Positions 34,545-44,323 of a DNA stretch of 64,000 bases are shown here, one piece after another. A model generated the notes under the pieces. It did not search any database. It saw nothing but the letters and a program-made list of their open reading frames with translations, and was not told the origin of the DNA. Within the stretch, counting starts at the first letter, position 1; each line of letters opens with the position of its first letter. Source of the stretch: Bifidobacterium sp. ESL0728 (lineage in GTDB: Bacteria > Actinomycetota > Actinomycetes > Actinomycetales > Bifidobacteriaceae); assembly GCF_029392015.1 (NCBI RefSeq), contig NZ_CP113925.1:496001-560000 (forward strand), read 5' to 3'. Both the position numbers and the translations under genes were made by a program.

Positions 34545-35240
34545 ATGGCTAACAAGCATTCCAAGAAATATCGTGAATCGGCCGAGAAGGTCGACGGCAG
34601 CAATCTGTACACCGCTTCCGAGGCTATCGCACTGCTGAAGAGCATGCCCGAGCGCGGTTTCGATGAGACCATCGAAGCCACCTATCGCTTGGGTGTCGAC
34701 CCGCGTAAGGCGGATCAGCTGGTCCGTGGCGTGGTCAACCTGCCCAACGGCACTGGTAAGACTGCAACGGTCCTCGTGTTCGCACGTGGCCCGAAGGCTA
34801 CCGAAGCCGCTGAGGCCGGCGCCGACATGGTCGGTGACGACGACATGGTCGCCAAGGTGCAGGGCGGTTTCCTCGACTTTGATGCCGTGGTCGCCACTCC
34901 CGACATGATGGGCAAGGTCGGTCGTTTGGGCCGCGTGCTCGGCCCCCGTGGCCTCATGCCAAACCCGAAGACCGGCACCGTGACCATGGACGTGGCCAAG
35001 GCTGTCAAGGACATCAAGGGCGGCAAGATCGAGTTCCGCGTTGACAAGAACGGCAACCTGTCGTTCATCATCGGCAAGAAGTCCTTCGATCAGAAGGCTC
35101 TGGAAGAGAACTTCCAGGCTGTTGCCAACGAGATCAAGCGTCTGCGTCCTTCCACCGTGAAGGGCCGCTACATTTCCAAGGCGACGCTCACCTCGACGAT
35201 GGGTCCCGGCGTTCCGCTGGACCTCGCCCCGCTTTCCTGA
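34545..35240 (+). CDS. rplA: 50S ribosomal protein L1
   Basis: The protein has 231 residues, with family signatures [19 protein letters not shown] and [21 protein letters not shown]1 builds the mobile stalk and in many bacteria represses its own operon by binding the leader. GGGAGG lies before the ATG. A strong terminator follows directly. Confidence 0.98.
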   Translation: MANKHSKKYRESAEKVDGSNLYTASEAIALLKSMPERGFDETIEATYRLGVDPRKADQLVRGVVNLPNGTGKTATVLVFARGPKATEAAEAGADMVGDDDMVAKVQGGFLDFDAVVATPDMMGKVGRLGRVLGPRGLMPNPKTGTVTMDVAKAVKDIKGGKIEFRVDKNGNLSFIIGKKSFDQKALEENFQAVANEIKRLRPSTVKGRYISKATLTSTMGPGVPLDLAPLS

Positions 35241-35277
35241 AGCGTATAACGCGCTTTAAAGCGTAGTCGAATCGATA

Positions 35278-35320
35278 AGTTGCCCGGTACCCCGCAAGAG
35301 GTGCCGGGCAACTTTTCTTT
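35278..35320 (+). terminator. intrinsic terminator after rplA
   Basis: AGTTGCCCGGTACC pairs with GGTGCCGGGCAACT around CCGCAAGA, followed by TTTCTTTT. Confidence 0.9.
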
Positions 35321-35337
35321 TGTTGGACAATTTTGGA

Positions 35338-36734
35338 GTTAAGTAAACAAAAGTGTGTCTTATGACGTCCGGATGGTGGTCATGCCGAGTATCCGGCCCA
35401 TCCGTGTCTGATGCCGAAGCCTGATTCGTAGGCGTTTACCGCGGGGTCTTGGGGGTCCGTCTGTTGCACGGAGCGCCGGTCGAGGCCGGGCAACGGGATG
35501 GCGTCGTGCTCCTCCTCTCGTTTCGGTTTTCCTTTCCGGAGCCGGTCTTTGGCGATCCGTTCCGGGTCGGGGTCGCGGGTCTTCATATAGAGGATCCATT
35601 CGCAGATCCTTCTGGCGTGTTCCGGGCTGAGGCCGTTGTGGCGGCGCATGGCGTCCTTGACCGGCTTGTTCACGCCGCCCTCGAGCATGTTCGTGTTCCA
35701 CGCGACCGGCCCTCCGGCCGTCAGGGAGGGGTCGAGCCATGTGAAGAGCATGCCGGCGGCGTTGAGGCGGTTGAGCCGGTGGTAGGCGTCGCGTGCGCGT
35801 TGGTGGGTGAACCAGGTGCGGCGGAAACCGGTGTCGGGGTCGCGGGCCACGGTCCGTTCGTCCAGCCATTCCTTGTTCCCCGCGTACCATTCGTTCAGGT
35901 CCGCCAGCCACTGCCCGGCCTGTTCCGGGGTGCCGCAGCGCTTCACGTTCACGAGCCTTCTGGCCAGCTTGTAGAGCGTCTTGCCCGGCTCGGTGCGCGG
36001 CCTGGAGGTCAGGTCGGCCCTCGTGTTCCGGAGCACGTGGACCAGGCAGCGCTGCACGCGCATGCCGGGCCATGCCTGGCCGATGGCGGCGAGGCAGCCG
36101 CGCCCGCCGTCGCAGACGACCGCGTCGGGCCGCGGGATCCGGCGGAACAGGGCGAGCCAGGCGGCCTTCTTCTCCGTGTCGCACCACTGCAACGCCAGCG
36201 GCGCGCCGTCGTCCGCGTCGACGGCGATGAGCAGGCACCAGCCGTTGAGGTACGTGCCGTCCACCTCCACGCAATGCGTTTTCGGGGGCTTCGGCAGCCT
36301 GGGCCTGATCCGCCAGCACCAGGCGGTGCGTTTCGCGAACCCCTGTCGGGTGGCGACCCCGATCGCCCGGGCGGCCTGCTGGACGTCCGTGCGGCCCAGC
36401 GCCCACGAGAGCCATGAGCGGAACTCGGCCAGGCGCGTGGCGTCCGGCCTCGCGGCGACGCCGCTCGCCGAGCACGCGTCGCACCTCCAGCGCTGCCGTC
36501 CGGCCTTCGTGTATCCGTTCCTGCGCATCGGCAGCCCGCACAGCGGGCAGCGCCTCGCCCTCGACGATTTCCGTTTGACCATACCGCCATGCAACAGCCA
36601 GCACGCCACCGCACCGAAGTCAAGCCGGAAGACACGGAAACCCGTTTTAACGCCCGGGACGTTAAAAACAGCGTCAAACACTTACTCCCACAAGGCCCGA
36701 AGGACGTCATAAGACACACTTTTGTTTACTTAAC
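35338..36734. mobile_element. insertion sequence, IS256-superfamily (IS1249-like), intact
   Basis: Perfect 33-bp terminal inverted repeats lie at 35338-35370 and 36702-36734. The match extends five more bases outward with one mismatch. They enclose one transposase gene on the minus strand. No obvious target-site duplication is visible beside the repeats. The insertion is just beyond the rplA terminator, a harmless site. Confidence 0.88.
35380..36582 (-). CDS. IS1249-like transposase
   Basis: The protein has about 400 residues from ATG 36582. An N-terminal zinc-ribbon (CPLCGLPMRRNGY...RWRCDAC) is followed by a DDE catalytic core. Candidate residues are Asp in HCVEVDGTYLNG, Asp in AVVCDGGRGC, and Glu in NTNMLEGGVNK, with the C/H-x-H region RCLVHVLRNT between, as in IS256-type transposases. 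The frame extends 33 codons upstream without homology. The gene is intact, with no frameshift, so the element may be active. Its base composition is more G+C-rich than the flanks. Confidence 0.9.
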   Translation of the reverse strand: MVKRKSSRARRCPLCGLPMRRNGYTKAGRQRWRCDACSASGVAARPDATRLAEFRSWLSWALGRTDVQQAARAIGVATRQGFAKRTAWCWRIRPRLPKPPKTHCVEVDGTYLNGWCLLIAVDADDGAPLALQWCDTEKKAAWLALFRRIPRPDAVVCDGGRGCLAAIGQAWPGMRVQRCLVHVLRNTRADLTSRPRTEPGKTLYKLARRLVNVKRCGTPEQAGQWLADLNEWYAGNKEWLDERTVARDPDTGFRRTWFTHQRARDAYHRLNRLNAAGMLFTWLDPSLTAGGPVAWNTNMLEGGVNKPVKDAMRRHNGLSPEHARRICEWILYMKTRDPDPERIAKDRLRKGKPKREEEHDAIPLPGLDRRSVQQTDPQDPAVNAYESGFGIRHGWAGYSA

Positions 36735-37181
36735 CCCAATTGCTTTCCTGGCTTATAGGCCAAAAGCGTTGTTTTTAGGATTGGCCTTCCCGTCGATTGC
36801 GCCGTCTATCATTTTCGGTTTCCGTCTCTCTAGTCCCATCTATTCCATTGCCTCGCTCATCTCATTTAGTTCACCCACCGCGTTCTGATTTTCGTTTCTA
36901 CTTACTGTATTTCTATTTTCTCGATTGGTTTTCGCCAATGGGAAACACAATAAAATAGCGGTTTTCACGCTTATGGTTTGGTCATGGAGGTTTGACCGAA
37001 TTCTCCGTATTGGTATGTTCCAATAAAACGTAATATCAAGAAATCTTGATTTTTCCGTAAAACGACGTTCGTTTCTTGCTTTTCCCTCCGTTTTTTTATA
37101 TCCCTGAATCACGGTAGGTGTGATCGTTGCGTTGTGTTTTCAACACAATAAGAATTATTCGGGTAGAACTAGAGGATAAAC
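36735..37181. other. 447-base gap right of the IS
   Basis: A+T-rich DNA with no convincing gene. A 90-codon minus-strand open frame at 36840-37112 has no protein-like features. It probably contains the promoter of the HNH-nuclease gene. Confidence 0.45.
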
Positions 37182-38000
37182 ATGATGATTTGGCACAATA
37201 GAGAGGCGATTTGCTCGCGACCTAATAATTGTTGCCATCAGCCTATAAAACATCGCAGAAGAGCTATTAATGCCCATTTTCGGCGTCGACGGATTAACTT
37301 CAACAGTTTACTGGTACGATTTCTGATTCTGTTGGTGGCTGCCTGCCTTATCGGCGTCGCCACCGGTTTGGTGTTGCCGAAAGTGAGCAGGCCACTTGCT
37401 CAAATGACTGGCCAGTACGTGGCCACCGGCCCAGTGGCGCAGGTGCTGGCGACGCTGCCGGTCGACGATCATCCGAGTACGCGCGGTTACAACCGTGATT
37501 CGTTTGGCTACAACACCACCGATGACGATGGCGACGGCTGCACCATCCGCGACGACATCCTCAAGCGCGATATGACGGCAATTCGATACAAGGCACCGAG
37601 CCCTTGCCAGGTCAAGACGGGTGCGTTGAAAGAACCGTATACCGGCAAATCCATCCGTTTCGTGCGCGGCAGGCAGACCAGCGCGGCGGTGCAGATCGAC
37701 CATGTGGTGGCGCTGGAGAACGCCTGGCAGTCAGGCGCGAATAAATGGGACGCAGCCACAAAGCAGCAATATGGCAATGACGCCTACAACTTGTTGGCCG
37801 TCGACGGCCCTGCCAACCAGCAAAAAGGTTCCGCCTCGGCCGCCTACTGGCTGCCATCAAACCGCAGGTTCCGTTGCGCCTACGTCGCTCGCCAAGTTGG
37901 CGTGAAGCAAAAATACAACCTCACGGTGACGACCCCTGAAAAGCAAGCCATCTCGAAGGTCCTACGCACCTGTCCAGCGCAGCAGATTCCGAAACAATGA
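37182..38000 (+). CDS. membrane-anchored HNH-family nuclease (DUF1524 type)
   Basis: The protein has 272 residues. A basic N-terminus of 40 residues (KHRRR...FRRRR) is followed by one membrane segment at about 42-63, leaving the rest outside the cell as an anchored or cleaved exoprotein. The catalytic region is DHVVALENAW (about 173-182), with downstream LLAVDGPANQQKG supplying the Asn and Lys of the beta-beta-alpha metal site, as in extracellular HNH endonucleases of actinobacteria. Cysteines at about 120 and 142 may form a disulfide. It probably degrades extracellular DNA. It stands alone, convergent with the exporter gene. Confidence 0.82.
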   Translation: MMIWHNREAICSRPNNCCHQPIKHRRRAINAHFRRRRINFNSLLVRFLILLVAACLIGVATGLVLPKVSRPLAQMTGQYVATGPVAQVLATLPVDDHPSTRGYNRDSFGYNTTDDDGDGCTIRDDILKRDMTAIRYKAPSPCQVKTGALKEPYTGKSIRFVRGRQTSAAVQIDHVVALENAWQSGANKWDAATKQQYGNDAYNLLAVDGPANQQKGSASAAYWLPSNRRFRCAYVARQVGVKQKYNLTVTTPEKQAISKVLRTCPAQQIPKQ

Positions 38001-38197
38001 CGGGATTGATGAGCTATCGGGTATCTTTCTGAATTCGTTATGAACCTCGGCTTACGAAAAGTGTTCGGAGCAGAAAGAAGAATTCAGAAGGATACAGCAA
38101 GGTAGGGTAAAGATTGTGCTTGGAGTATTTCGAATCGGTCTACCGCAAAGAAGAGATTGGACATCAAATAGCACTAGTTGGTCCAGCTTAAGGATAT

Positions 38198-38247
38198 AAA
38201 AACGCCGATGCATGATCTGTGATTACAAGAGACGCATCGGCGTTTGT
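38198..38247. terminator. bidirectional terminator between convergent genes
   Basis: AAAACGCCGATGC pairs with GCATCGGCGTTT around a 22-base loop. A-rich and T-rich sides give function in both directions between the nuclease gene and the exporter gene. Confidence 0.8.
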
Positions 38248-38268
38248 GTTTGTTAAGTTAATGATTTA

Positions 38269-40044
38269 TCAGGGCTGCTTGTGCAGGTGGATGCGAGGAA
38301 CGCGGACGTGACGCAGGGTGCGGTTGGCGAGGTCGCGGGCGGAACCGGCGCCTTGGCCGCGCACGCCGAAGAGCACGAGCAACACCATGCCCAGCGCGAT
38401 GACCGAGCTGATGATGAGCGACATCCTGATGCCCCAGACGTTGGCGAGGATGGCACCCGTGTGGCCGGAACTCATGAAGGGGCGGAAGACCTTGGTGAAC
38501 TCTTCCATCAGAATCACCAGAACCGGTGCACCGATGGCTCCGGATATCTGCCGGACCGTGTTCGTGACGGCGGAACCTGCGGAAACGCTTCCGGGGGTGA
38601 GGCAGTTAAGCGACCACGTCGTAATCGGCATCAGTACGAAACCCATGCCGATCTGACGGATGAACTGGCAGATCGAGACCCACCAGATCGGCATGCCCAT
38701 GCCGATGAAACTCATCATGATAGTACCGGTCATCAGTGTGAAGGAGCCGAGTAAGGCCACGGGGCGCGCCCCGAACCGGTCGAGCAGCCTGCCGCCGCCG
38801 AACTGCGAGATGCACTGTCCAAGCGCGCCGGGAAGCATCACCAGGCCGGAAATCGTGGCGGAATAGCCACGGTCGTTCTGGATGAAAAGCGGGATGATGA
38901 CGGTAATCGAGCTGAAAGCGAAGAAGCTCATCGCCGCAGTGATGGTGCCGACGCAGAAGTTCTTGTTCTTCAAAACCGTAAGGTCGAGCAGCGGCGGCTG
39001 TAGTTTGCGGATCTTCTCGATCTGCTCGCGGACCTTGGGTGTTTTGAAATGTTCCTCAAGCCTTGCGGCCGAATCGGGATCGGCCTTCAAGCGCTTGATG
39101 GCGGCGCGCAGCTCGGCTACGTTCTGGGGGCGGTCGGCTTCCTCCTGCAGGTGCTCGTTCTCTTCAAGCCCGGCAAGAAGCTCCTTGAGCTGGGCCTTGT
39201 AGCGCTTGGCCCCCTTCAGCTGGCGGGTGACGAACCAGACGATGCCGATCAAGCCGATGACCATGGGCAGCCAGACCACCGGAGCCGTGAACGCATAGGC
39301 TTCGATATTGGTGAAGCCGAAGAGCAATCCGCCGAAACCGATAACGGAAAGGCACACTGAGAAGAAGTCGGCCTTGACTTCGTTGTCGCGCTCGCCGAAG
39401 TTATGAAGGAAGAAGATGGCGAGCGCCAATGCGATTGCCCCGACGACTGTCAGCGAAACAAAGATGGAGCGCCAGCCGTTGGCATCGGTTTGCCAGCCGC
39501 CGAAGGTCGGGCCGATGGCGGGGGCGACGCTCATGGCCACGCCCACGGTACCCATGGCCATGCCGCGCTTGGACATCGGGTAGACCGAGAAGACGATGAT
39601 TTGCAGCACCGGCCACATCACGCCGGAGCCGATGGCTTCCAGCGTACGTCCGGCGAGCACGAGGATGAAGGTCGGTCCAAGCCAGGCCAGAACGGAACCC
39701 AGCGTGAAGATGGCCATCGAGGTGATGACGATCTGGCGGGTGGAGAAGCGACGGGTGAGGTAGGCCGTCAGCGGCACCATGACGCCCTGTACGAGCTGAA
39801 TGACAGAGGTGAGCCACTGGCCGGTGGTCACGTTGATGTTGAACTCATGGACGATGGTGGGCAGCGCGGCGCTCAGCTGCAGCTGTGTGAAATTACCGAT
39901 AAAAGTAATGAACGTGAGAATGGCGATGGAGATGAAAGCCGCATGGCTCAGATGCCCGTCGATGTAGGATTCCTCTTTGGTGAGGGCCTGTGACAAGGAT
40001 GGTTTCGAGGGAGATTTTACCGGTGCTTGCACGCGATTAGTCAC
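38269..40044 (-). CDS. DHA2-family MFS drug exporter with coiled-coil insertion
   Basis: The protein has 591 residues and about 14 membrane segments, as in EmrB/QacA-type proton-driven drug exporters. The antiporter motif C lies in helix 5 (GVAMSVAPAIGPTFGGW, about 168-184). The N-terminal helix has FIGNFTQLQLSAALPTI. Unusually, the central cytoplasmic loop (about 275-355) is an approximately 80-residue charged helical insertion (QLKELLAGLEENEHLQEEAD), likely coiled coil. A GGAGTGA site precedes the ATG. The upstream region contains direct repeats and a 23-bp repeat array, so expression may be controlled by a dedicated regulator. The drug or metabolite exported is not known. Confidence 0.92.
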   Translation of the reverse strand: MTNRVQAPVKSPSKPSLSQALTKEESYIDGHLSHAAFISIAILTFITFIGNFTQLQLSAALPTIVHEFNINVTTGQWLTSVIQLVQGVMVPLTAYLTRRFSTRQIVITSMAIFTLGSVLAWLGPTFILVLAGRTLEAIGSGVMWPVLQIIVFSVYPMSKRGMAMGTVGVAMSVAPAIGPTFGGWQTDANGWRSIFVSLTVVGAIALALAIFFLHNFGERDNEVKADFFSVCLSVIGFGGLLFGFTNIEAYAFTAPVVWLPMVIGLIGIVWFVTRQLKGAKRYKAQLKELLAGLEENEHLQEEADRPQNVAELRAAIKRLKADPDSAARLEEHFKTPKVREQIEKIRKLQPPLLDLTVLKNKNFCVGTITAAMSFFAFSSITVIIPLFIQNDRGYSATISGLVMLPGALGQCISQFGGGRLLDRFGARPVALLGSFTLMTGTIMMSFIGMGMPIWWVSICQFIRQIGMGFVLMPITTWSLNCLTPGSVSAGSAVTNTVRQISGAIGAPVLVILMEEFTKVFRPFMSSGHTGAILANVWGIRMSLIISSVIALGMVLLVLFGVRGQGAGSARDLANRTLRHVRVPRIHLHKQP

Positions 40045-40228
40045 GTTCGGTCACTCCTTCTCTGTTGCGATGAAATTTCATTATTACCTGCATACGTTTT
40101 CCACTATATTCAAAATATATTCAAAAGCATTTGATTATAACTTCAGCGGAGAAGAAACGTCGTTCACTACCGCCTTATAACCCCGGTTCAGATTACACCA
40201 TCAGCCGGATGGTTGAAACGGGTGGTGT

Positions 40229-40419
40229 CACACGTTGAGCAGAGGAAATATGAGACGTTGGAAAGCAGAAATGTTGCGCGCTGGGAACGCGGATTTTTAT
40301 GCACTGGAAGGTGAAAGTGCCGCACGCTGGAAAGCAACAATATTGCACGTCAGGAGGGAAGTTTCATACGCCTGGCATAGAAAATGCCGTACATATGCAA
40401 CGGCTGCCATCACACGTTA
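40229..40419. repeat. degenerate approximately 23-bp tandem repeat array
   Basis: About eight units start near 40229, 40254, 40276, 40301, 40322, 40345, 40370 and 40389, at spacing 19-25 bases. The shared pattern is GCACGYTGGAAAGCA followed by an A/T-rich AATNTT end; unit 5 (GCACGCTGGAAAGCAACAAT) is closest to consensus. The array lies between the end of the priming transferase gene and the promoter side of the exporter gene. Confidence 0.65.
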
Positions 40420-40432
40420 CGAAGAGCGAGGA

Positions 40433-42172
40433 TCATACCCCGGTGCCGCGGAAGACGGCAATGACGGTTTTGAGCAGAATGGCGATATCGCCGGTGAAGG
40501 ACCAGTTTTCGACATACGAAATATCGAGCTGCTCGCTTTCCTCCTGACTCAGCGAGTTGCGCCCGGAAATCTGCCAAGGCCCGGTGATGCCCGGCTTGAC
40601 CAAGAGACGTGCGGAATAGAGCGAGCCGTATTGGTCCACTTCGTATTGCTGCTGCGGTCGGGGGCCGACGAGGCTCATGTCGCCCTTGAATACGTTGAAG
40701 AATTGCGGGAATTCGTCAAGCGAGGTTTTGCGAATAAAACGTCCGAACTTGGTGATGCGTGGGTCGTCTTCGGCCTTGAACAGAATACCGTGCGTGTTGC
40801 CGGTTTCCTCGGCCACCTCTTCGTCATACTTGTCCGCGTTCACGCGCATCGACCGGAATTTGTAAAGCGTGAACGGTTTGCCGTAAAGCCCGATGCGCTG
40901 CTGGGAATACATTGCCGGGCCACCGTCCTGAGCCTTGACGCGAATGGCGACGAAAGCCATCACCGGTGAGGAAATGATGATGGCGAACGTGGAACCGACG
41001 ATATCGAACATCCGTTTGAGCACTCTGGTCAGCGTCGAGTACTGTGGCAGACGCGCGGTGAGCATCGGCATCGAAGGGTTGCTGCGCAGATGAAGCTGCG
41101 AGGAGGCGATATCGGCGACGTTGGCCATGAACGCGAGCTCAATGCCCATGGATTCGACGGCCAGCGAGAAGGTGCGCATCGTTTCGGAATACCGGGACAT
41201 CACGTCGGCGATGACGATTGCCTGGGATCCGAGTTCCTTCGCCTTTTGTGGCAGATGAGAGTCCATCGGCAATATCCGCAGGTTCTTTTCCTCGGGGCAG
41301 GTAGCGCTGAACGGCACCGAAACGAGTTGCTGTGCGTCCGGAGAATTTTGATTCTCAGCGCTATCGGAGACGGAAACCACCGGGCAGACGGCGATGGGTT
41401 TGTAGCCCATTCCCGGGTTTTCCTTCAGTTGCGCGATGACCTTGTGGATCCCTTCGGGGGAGCCGACAATCACTGTGTCGTACATATAGACATCTTTGCG
41501 ACGGTGATGGTGCAAGGAACGGCGCATGATCCAACGTTCCAACAGTTCCAGCACGCATGAACACAGCGGTATGAAAATGGTCAGTAAGCGCGGAATGTTG
41601 AGCTTGAAGATATAGCTGAACATGCAGATAATGACGAAATCGACTATGGTCGCGTTGAGGATTTTGCTATAGAGTTCGTAGCCTTCGCCCATGGCGTGAC
41701 GGTGGTAGATATGCTGCGAGGCGAGGCTGACCAGCCAAGCGACGCAGATGAGTATAAGGAATTCGTTTAGCCGTTCCGGGCTGGACCCATATCCGCGTAG
41801 ATTCGCATAGGCATCAGCATCAAAGAACAGCACGATAGCCGTAGCCAAAAGCGTCATGACGACGTCGAGCACGATAAGGGTTGTGTTGAAGACGAGGCTC
41901 CATTTAGGTATGGAATAGCTCAGCAGCCGATGGCTGGAATCGGTGGCTTTGGAATGGAATTTGCCTTTGCTGTCTGAAAGAAAATACGAACCGTCAAAGA
42001 AACTGTTGCCTACGGATTGATCTCCGCGATGCGGATGCGAGGAAGCGGTTCGTTTCTTGTGTGTATTTGAGAAGAGGACTTGCGAGTCCTGGTCGATTTT
42101 CAAGGTTTTGTCGTCAAGGCAAGAAGCGTCAGGGGTCTGAGGAATTTGACCCGCCTCAACTCTCCGTGCCAC
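40433..42172 (-). CDS. undecaprenyl-phosphate sugar phosphotransferase (polysaccharide priming enzyme)
   Basis: The protein has 579 residues. Four to five membrane segments lie in the N-terminal half, followed by a nucleotide-binding-like central domain (YDTVIVGSPEGIHKVIAQL). The C-terminal bacterial sugar transferase domain has KRMFDIVGS, QQRIGLYGKPFTLYKFRSM, DPRITKFGRFIRKTSLDEFP and GDMSLVGPRPQ. This is the WbaP/CpsE/RfbP layout. It transfers a hexose-1-phosphate onto the lipid carrier, starting exopolysaccharide synthesis. The N-terminal 85 residues are polar and variable. It opens the polysaccharide locus, divergent from the DUF4012 gene. The sugar (galactose or glucose) cannot be decided. 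Confidence 0.93.
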   Translation of the reverse strand: MARRVEAGQIPQTPDASCLDDKTLKIDQDSQVLFSNTHKKRTASSHPHRGDQSVGNSFFDGSYFLSDSKGKFHSKATDSSHRLLSYSIPKWSLVFNTTLIVLDVVMTLLATAIVLFFDADAYANLRGYGSSPERLNEFLILICVAWLVSLASQHIYHRHAMGEGYELYSKILNATIVDFVIICMFSYIFKLNIPRLLTIFIPLCSCVLELLERWIMRRSLHHHRRKDVYMYDTVIVGSPEGIHKVIAQLKENPGMGYKPIAVCPVVSVSDSAENQNSPDAQQLVSVPFSATCPEEKNLRILPMDSHLPQKAKELGSQAIVIADVMSRYSETMRTFSLAVESMGIELAFMANVADIASSQLHLRSNPSMPMLTARLPQYSTLTRVLKRMFDIVGSTFAIIISSPVMAFVAIRVKAQDGGPAMYSQQRIGLYGKPFTLYKFRSMRVNADKYDEEVAEETGNTHGILFKAEDDPRITKFGRFIRKTSLDEFPQFFNVFKGDMSLVGPRPQQQYEVDQYGSLYSARLLVKPGITGPWQISGRNSLSQEESEQLDISYVENWSFTGDIAILLKTVIAVFRGTGV

Positions 42173-42424
42173 GATGTCGCCTCTTCTGTCGAATAAAACT
42201 GCTCATACTATAATACATAATGCGTAGGCAAAACAGGTTTTTACTATCCTCTTCGGCGTGTGTCCGTTTCACTATGTTGCGCATTTATTCTATTGTTTCG
42301 ATACTTAACATCCCCATTATCTTCTCTTACTTATACTGAATCTGTGCAGAATTTGCGCCAAAGCCGTGAAATCCAAGTTGGTAGTGCATAATGGTTCATT
42401 GTTATATAGGCGAAGGGAAGTTTT

Positions 42425-44257
42425 ATGCGTGAACCACGAGGCAGACATTTGGCGGCTACAAGGCCCATGCGCCGGCATCGTGTCTGGCCGTGGGTGCTTC
42501 TTGTGATATTCGTGCTGTTGCTCGCGATGGCAGGGGTCGGGGCATACGCTGCCAAGACCATGTACGGGCAGGCCAAAGAGGTAAAAGCGCACGAGCAAAA
42601 CGCCGTAACCATGCTCAGTGGCTTCTCGAGCACGAATGACCTCAATTCCCTCGATCAGGTTTCGCAGAAATTGCCGCAGGTGCAAAGCGAAACCCAGCAA
42701 GCCAAGGAAATTTCGCACGGCAAATTGTGGAATCTGGCAGCCAAAGCCCCGCTTGTCGGAAATGACATCAAGACGGTGCAGGGTATGACTTCGGCTGTTG
42801 ACGGGATTACGCACGATTCAGTACCGCAGTTTATCAATGTGGTAAACAATCTGAAGGGCTCCCAGCTCAGCGAAGGAGATGGCCAAGTCAATCTTCAGCC
42901 GATTTTGCAATCGCAACAGCAGATAAAAGTCGCCAATGATTCCATGCAAACGGAAATTCATGCCTATCACCAGTTGCCTGCACAAAAAGCGAAGCTTGGT
43001 AAGGTACGGAATGCCTATACCTCGGCTGATGGGAAATTGAGTGCTCTGGCACAGAAACTAGATGAGCTTTCGAAAACTTTCCAGATTGTTCCGGATTTTC
43101 TTGGTGCCAACCAGCCGCATCATTATGCGGTAATGTCTATGACCACCTCCGAAGTACGTTCCAGCGGTGGTTTGGTTGGGTCTGTCGGCAGTCTTACAAC
43201 GAACAACGGGAAAATCGTCGTTGGCGGCTTCTTGCCGAATACTGCGTATGAACATTATGGGGCAGGCAACCCGACAGCCAGCGAAATAGCCATGTTCAAC
43301 AAATGGGGGCCTGAGACGATGTCTCTCGACATCCGTGATTTGGCGGCGGTACCGGAAACGGCGCGAACAGCTGAAATGATGAAGGTTATTTGGCAAAAGA
43401 GTCCGAATGGTTCCAAAAATCCAATCGACGGCATTATTACCATTGACCCTGTCTTTTTACAGCAGTTGATTAGTGTAAACGGCAATATCAAGCTGTCAAA
43501 TGGGGTCGTGCTTAACGGCGAGAATACTGCGCAATATCTTCTCAATACGGTCTACAAGACATATGGTCCTGAGGAGCAGGATGTACTTTTCGGAGAAGTG
43601 GCTACGCAGGGTTTGAGCAGTATGTTCTCGAACATGAACTTTGACAAGATTTCCAGGATTGCTGGGATTATGGGCAACATGGCCCGTTGGCGGCATTTCT
43701 CGATATATTCTTTTGATCAGCAGTTGGAAGAGAAATACATGGAGAACGGTTACACCGGTCAGACGCCGAGCAGTGAAGAAAATCCTGAAGTCGGGGTATA
43801 CGTAACCGAACAGAATATCTCGAAGATGAGCTGGTATATTCATCGGGCTTCAAAGATTACCAGAACCAGTACCAATGCCACTGGAGCCCGTACGTATCAT
43901 GTCGATTACAGCATGACGAATACCATGTCTCCGTCTGAGATTGCCTCGTTGCCCGCTTATATCACTGGTATGGTTCCGCCAAGCACCCCACGAGGATACG
44001 GTAGGGAGAAAACGCTGTTTTATGCCCCGGCTGGCGGCAGTATCACCAATCTGAAAGTACAAGGTCAAGCTACTGCCCCCAAGCGAATGACATTGAATGA
44101 TAAGCCTTTGTTTGCCAGTGTGGCAGCCATACCTCCCCAACAGACGGTTACGTTCTCTTTCGATGTCACAACATCCGAAAAGGCAGTTTCGGATTTGCAA
44201 TTGGACCAGAGCCCGATGGGTTGGGAAGACCCAGGTGTGACTCAAGTCAATTTTTGA
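42425..44257 (+). CDS. DUF4012 envelope protein
   Basis: The protein has 610 residues. A basic N-terminus and one membrane segment (about residues 20-45: WVLLVIFVLLLAMAG) anchor a large extracellular part. The outer domain has helical coils, then the DUF4012 core (YAVMSMTTSEVRSSGGLVGSVG; DIRDLAAVPETARTAEMMKVIW; IDGIITIDPVFLQQLISVNG). DUF4012 proteins are regularly encoded in polysaccharide loci of Gram-positives and have a fold related to cell-wall glycopolymer handling, but the activity is unproven. GAAGGGAAG lies upstream of ATG 42425. It is the first gene of the rightward polysaccharide operon, 66 bases before the DUF4422 gene. Confidence 0.85.
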   Translation: MREPRGRHLAATRPMRRHRVWPWVLLVIFVLLLAMAGVGAYAAKTMYGQAKEVKAHEQNAVTMLSGFSSTNDLNSLDQVSQKLPQVQSETQQAKEISHGKLWNLAAKAPLVGNDIKTVQGMTSAVDGITHDSVPQFINVVNNLKGSQLSEGDGQVNLQPILQSQQQIKVANDSMQTEIHAYHQLPAQKAKLGKVRNAYTSADGKLSALAQKLDELSKTFQIVPDFLGANQPHHYAVMSMTTSEVRSSGGLVGSVGSLTTNNGKIVVGGFLPNTAYEHYGAGNPTASEIAMFNKWGPETMSLDIRDLAAVPETARTAEMMKVIWQKSPNGSKNPIDGIITIDPVFLQQLISVNGNIKLSNGVVLNGENTAQYLLNTVYKTYGPEEQDVLFGEVATQGLSSMFSNMNFDKISRIAGIMGNMARWRHFSIYSFDQQLEEKYMENGYTGQTPSSEENPEVGVYVTEQNISKMSWYIHRASKITRTSTNATGARTYHVDYSMTNTMSPSEIASLPAYITGMVPPSTPRGYGREKTLFYAPAGGSITNLKVQGQATAPKRMTLNDKPLFASVAAIPPQQTVTFSFDVTTSEKAVSDLQLDQSPMGWEDPGVTQVNF

Positions 44258-44323
44258 TGGATAAAGTTGTTGTACGGGAGTAGCATCCCTAAAGAATGCA
44301 GAAAGTGAGACAAGTAACTGGAG

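Noticed and set aside
36840..37112. 90-codon minus-strand gene next to the IS
   Set aside because: No recognisable domain or ribosome-binding site; A+T-rich intergenic character.
40229..40419. CRISPR array
   Set aside because: Units are too degenerate and directly abutting, with no unique spacers.
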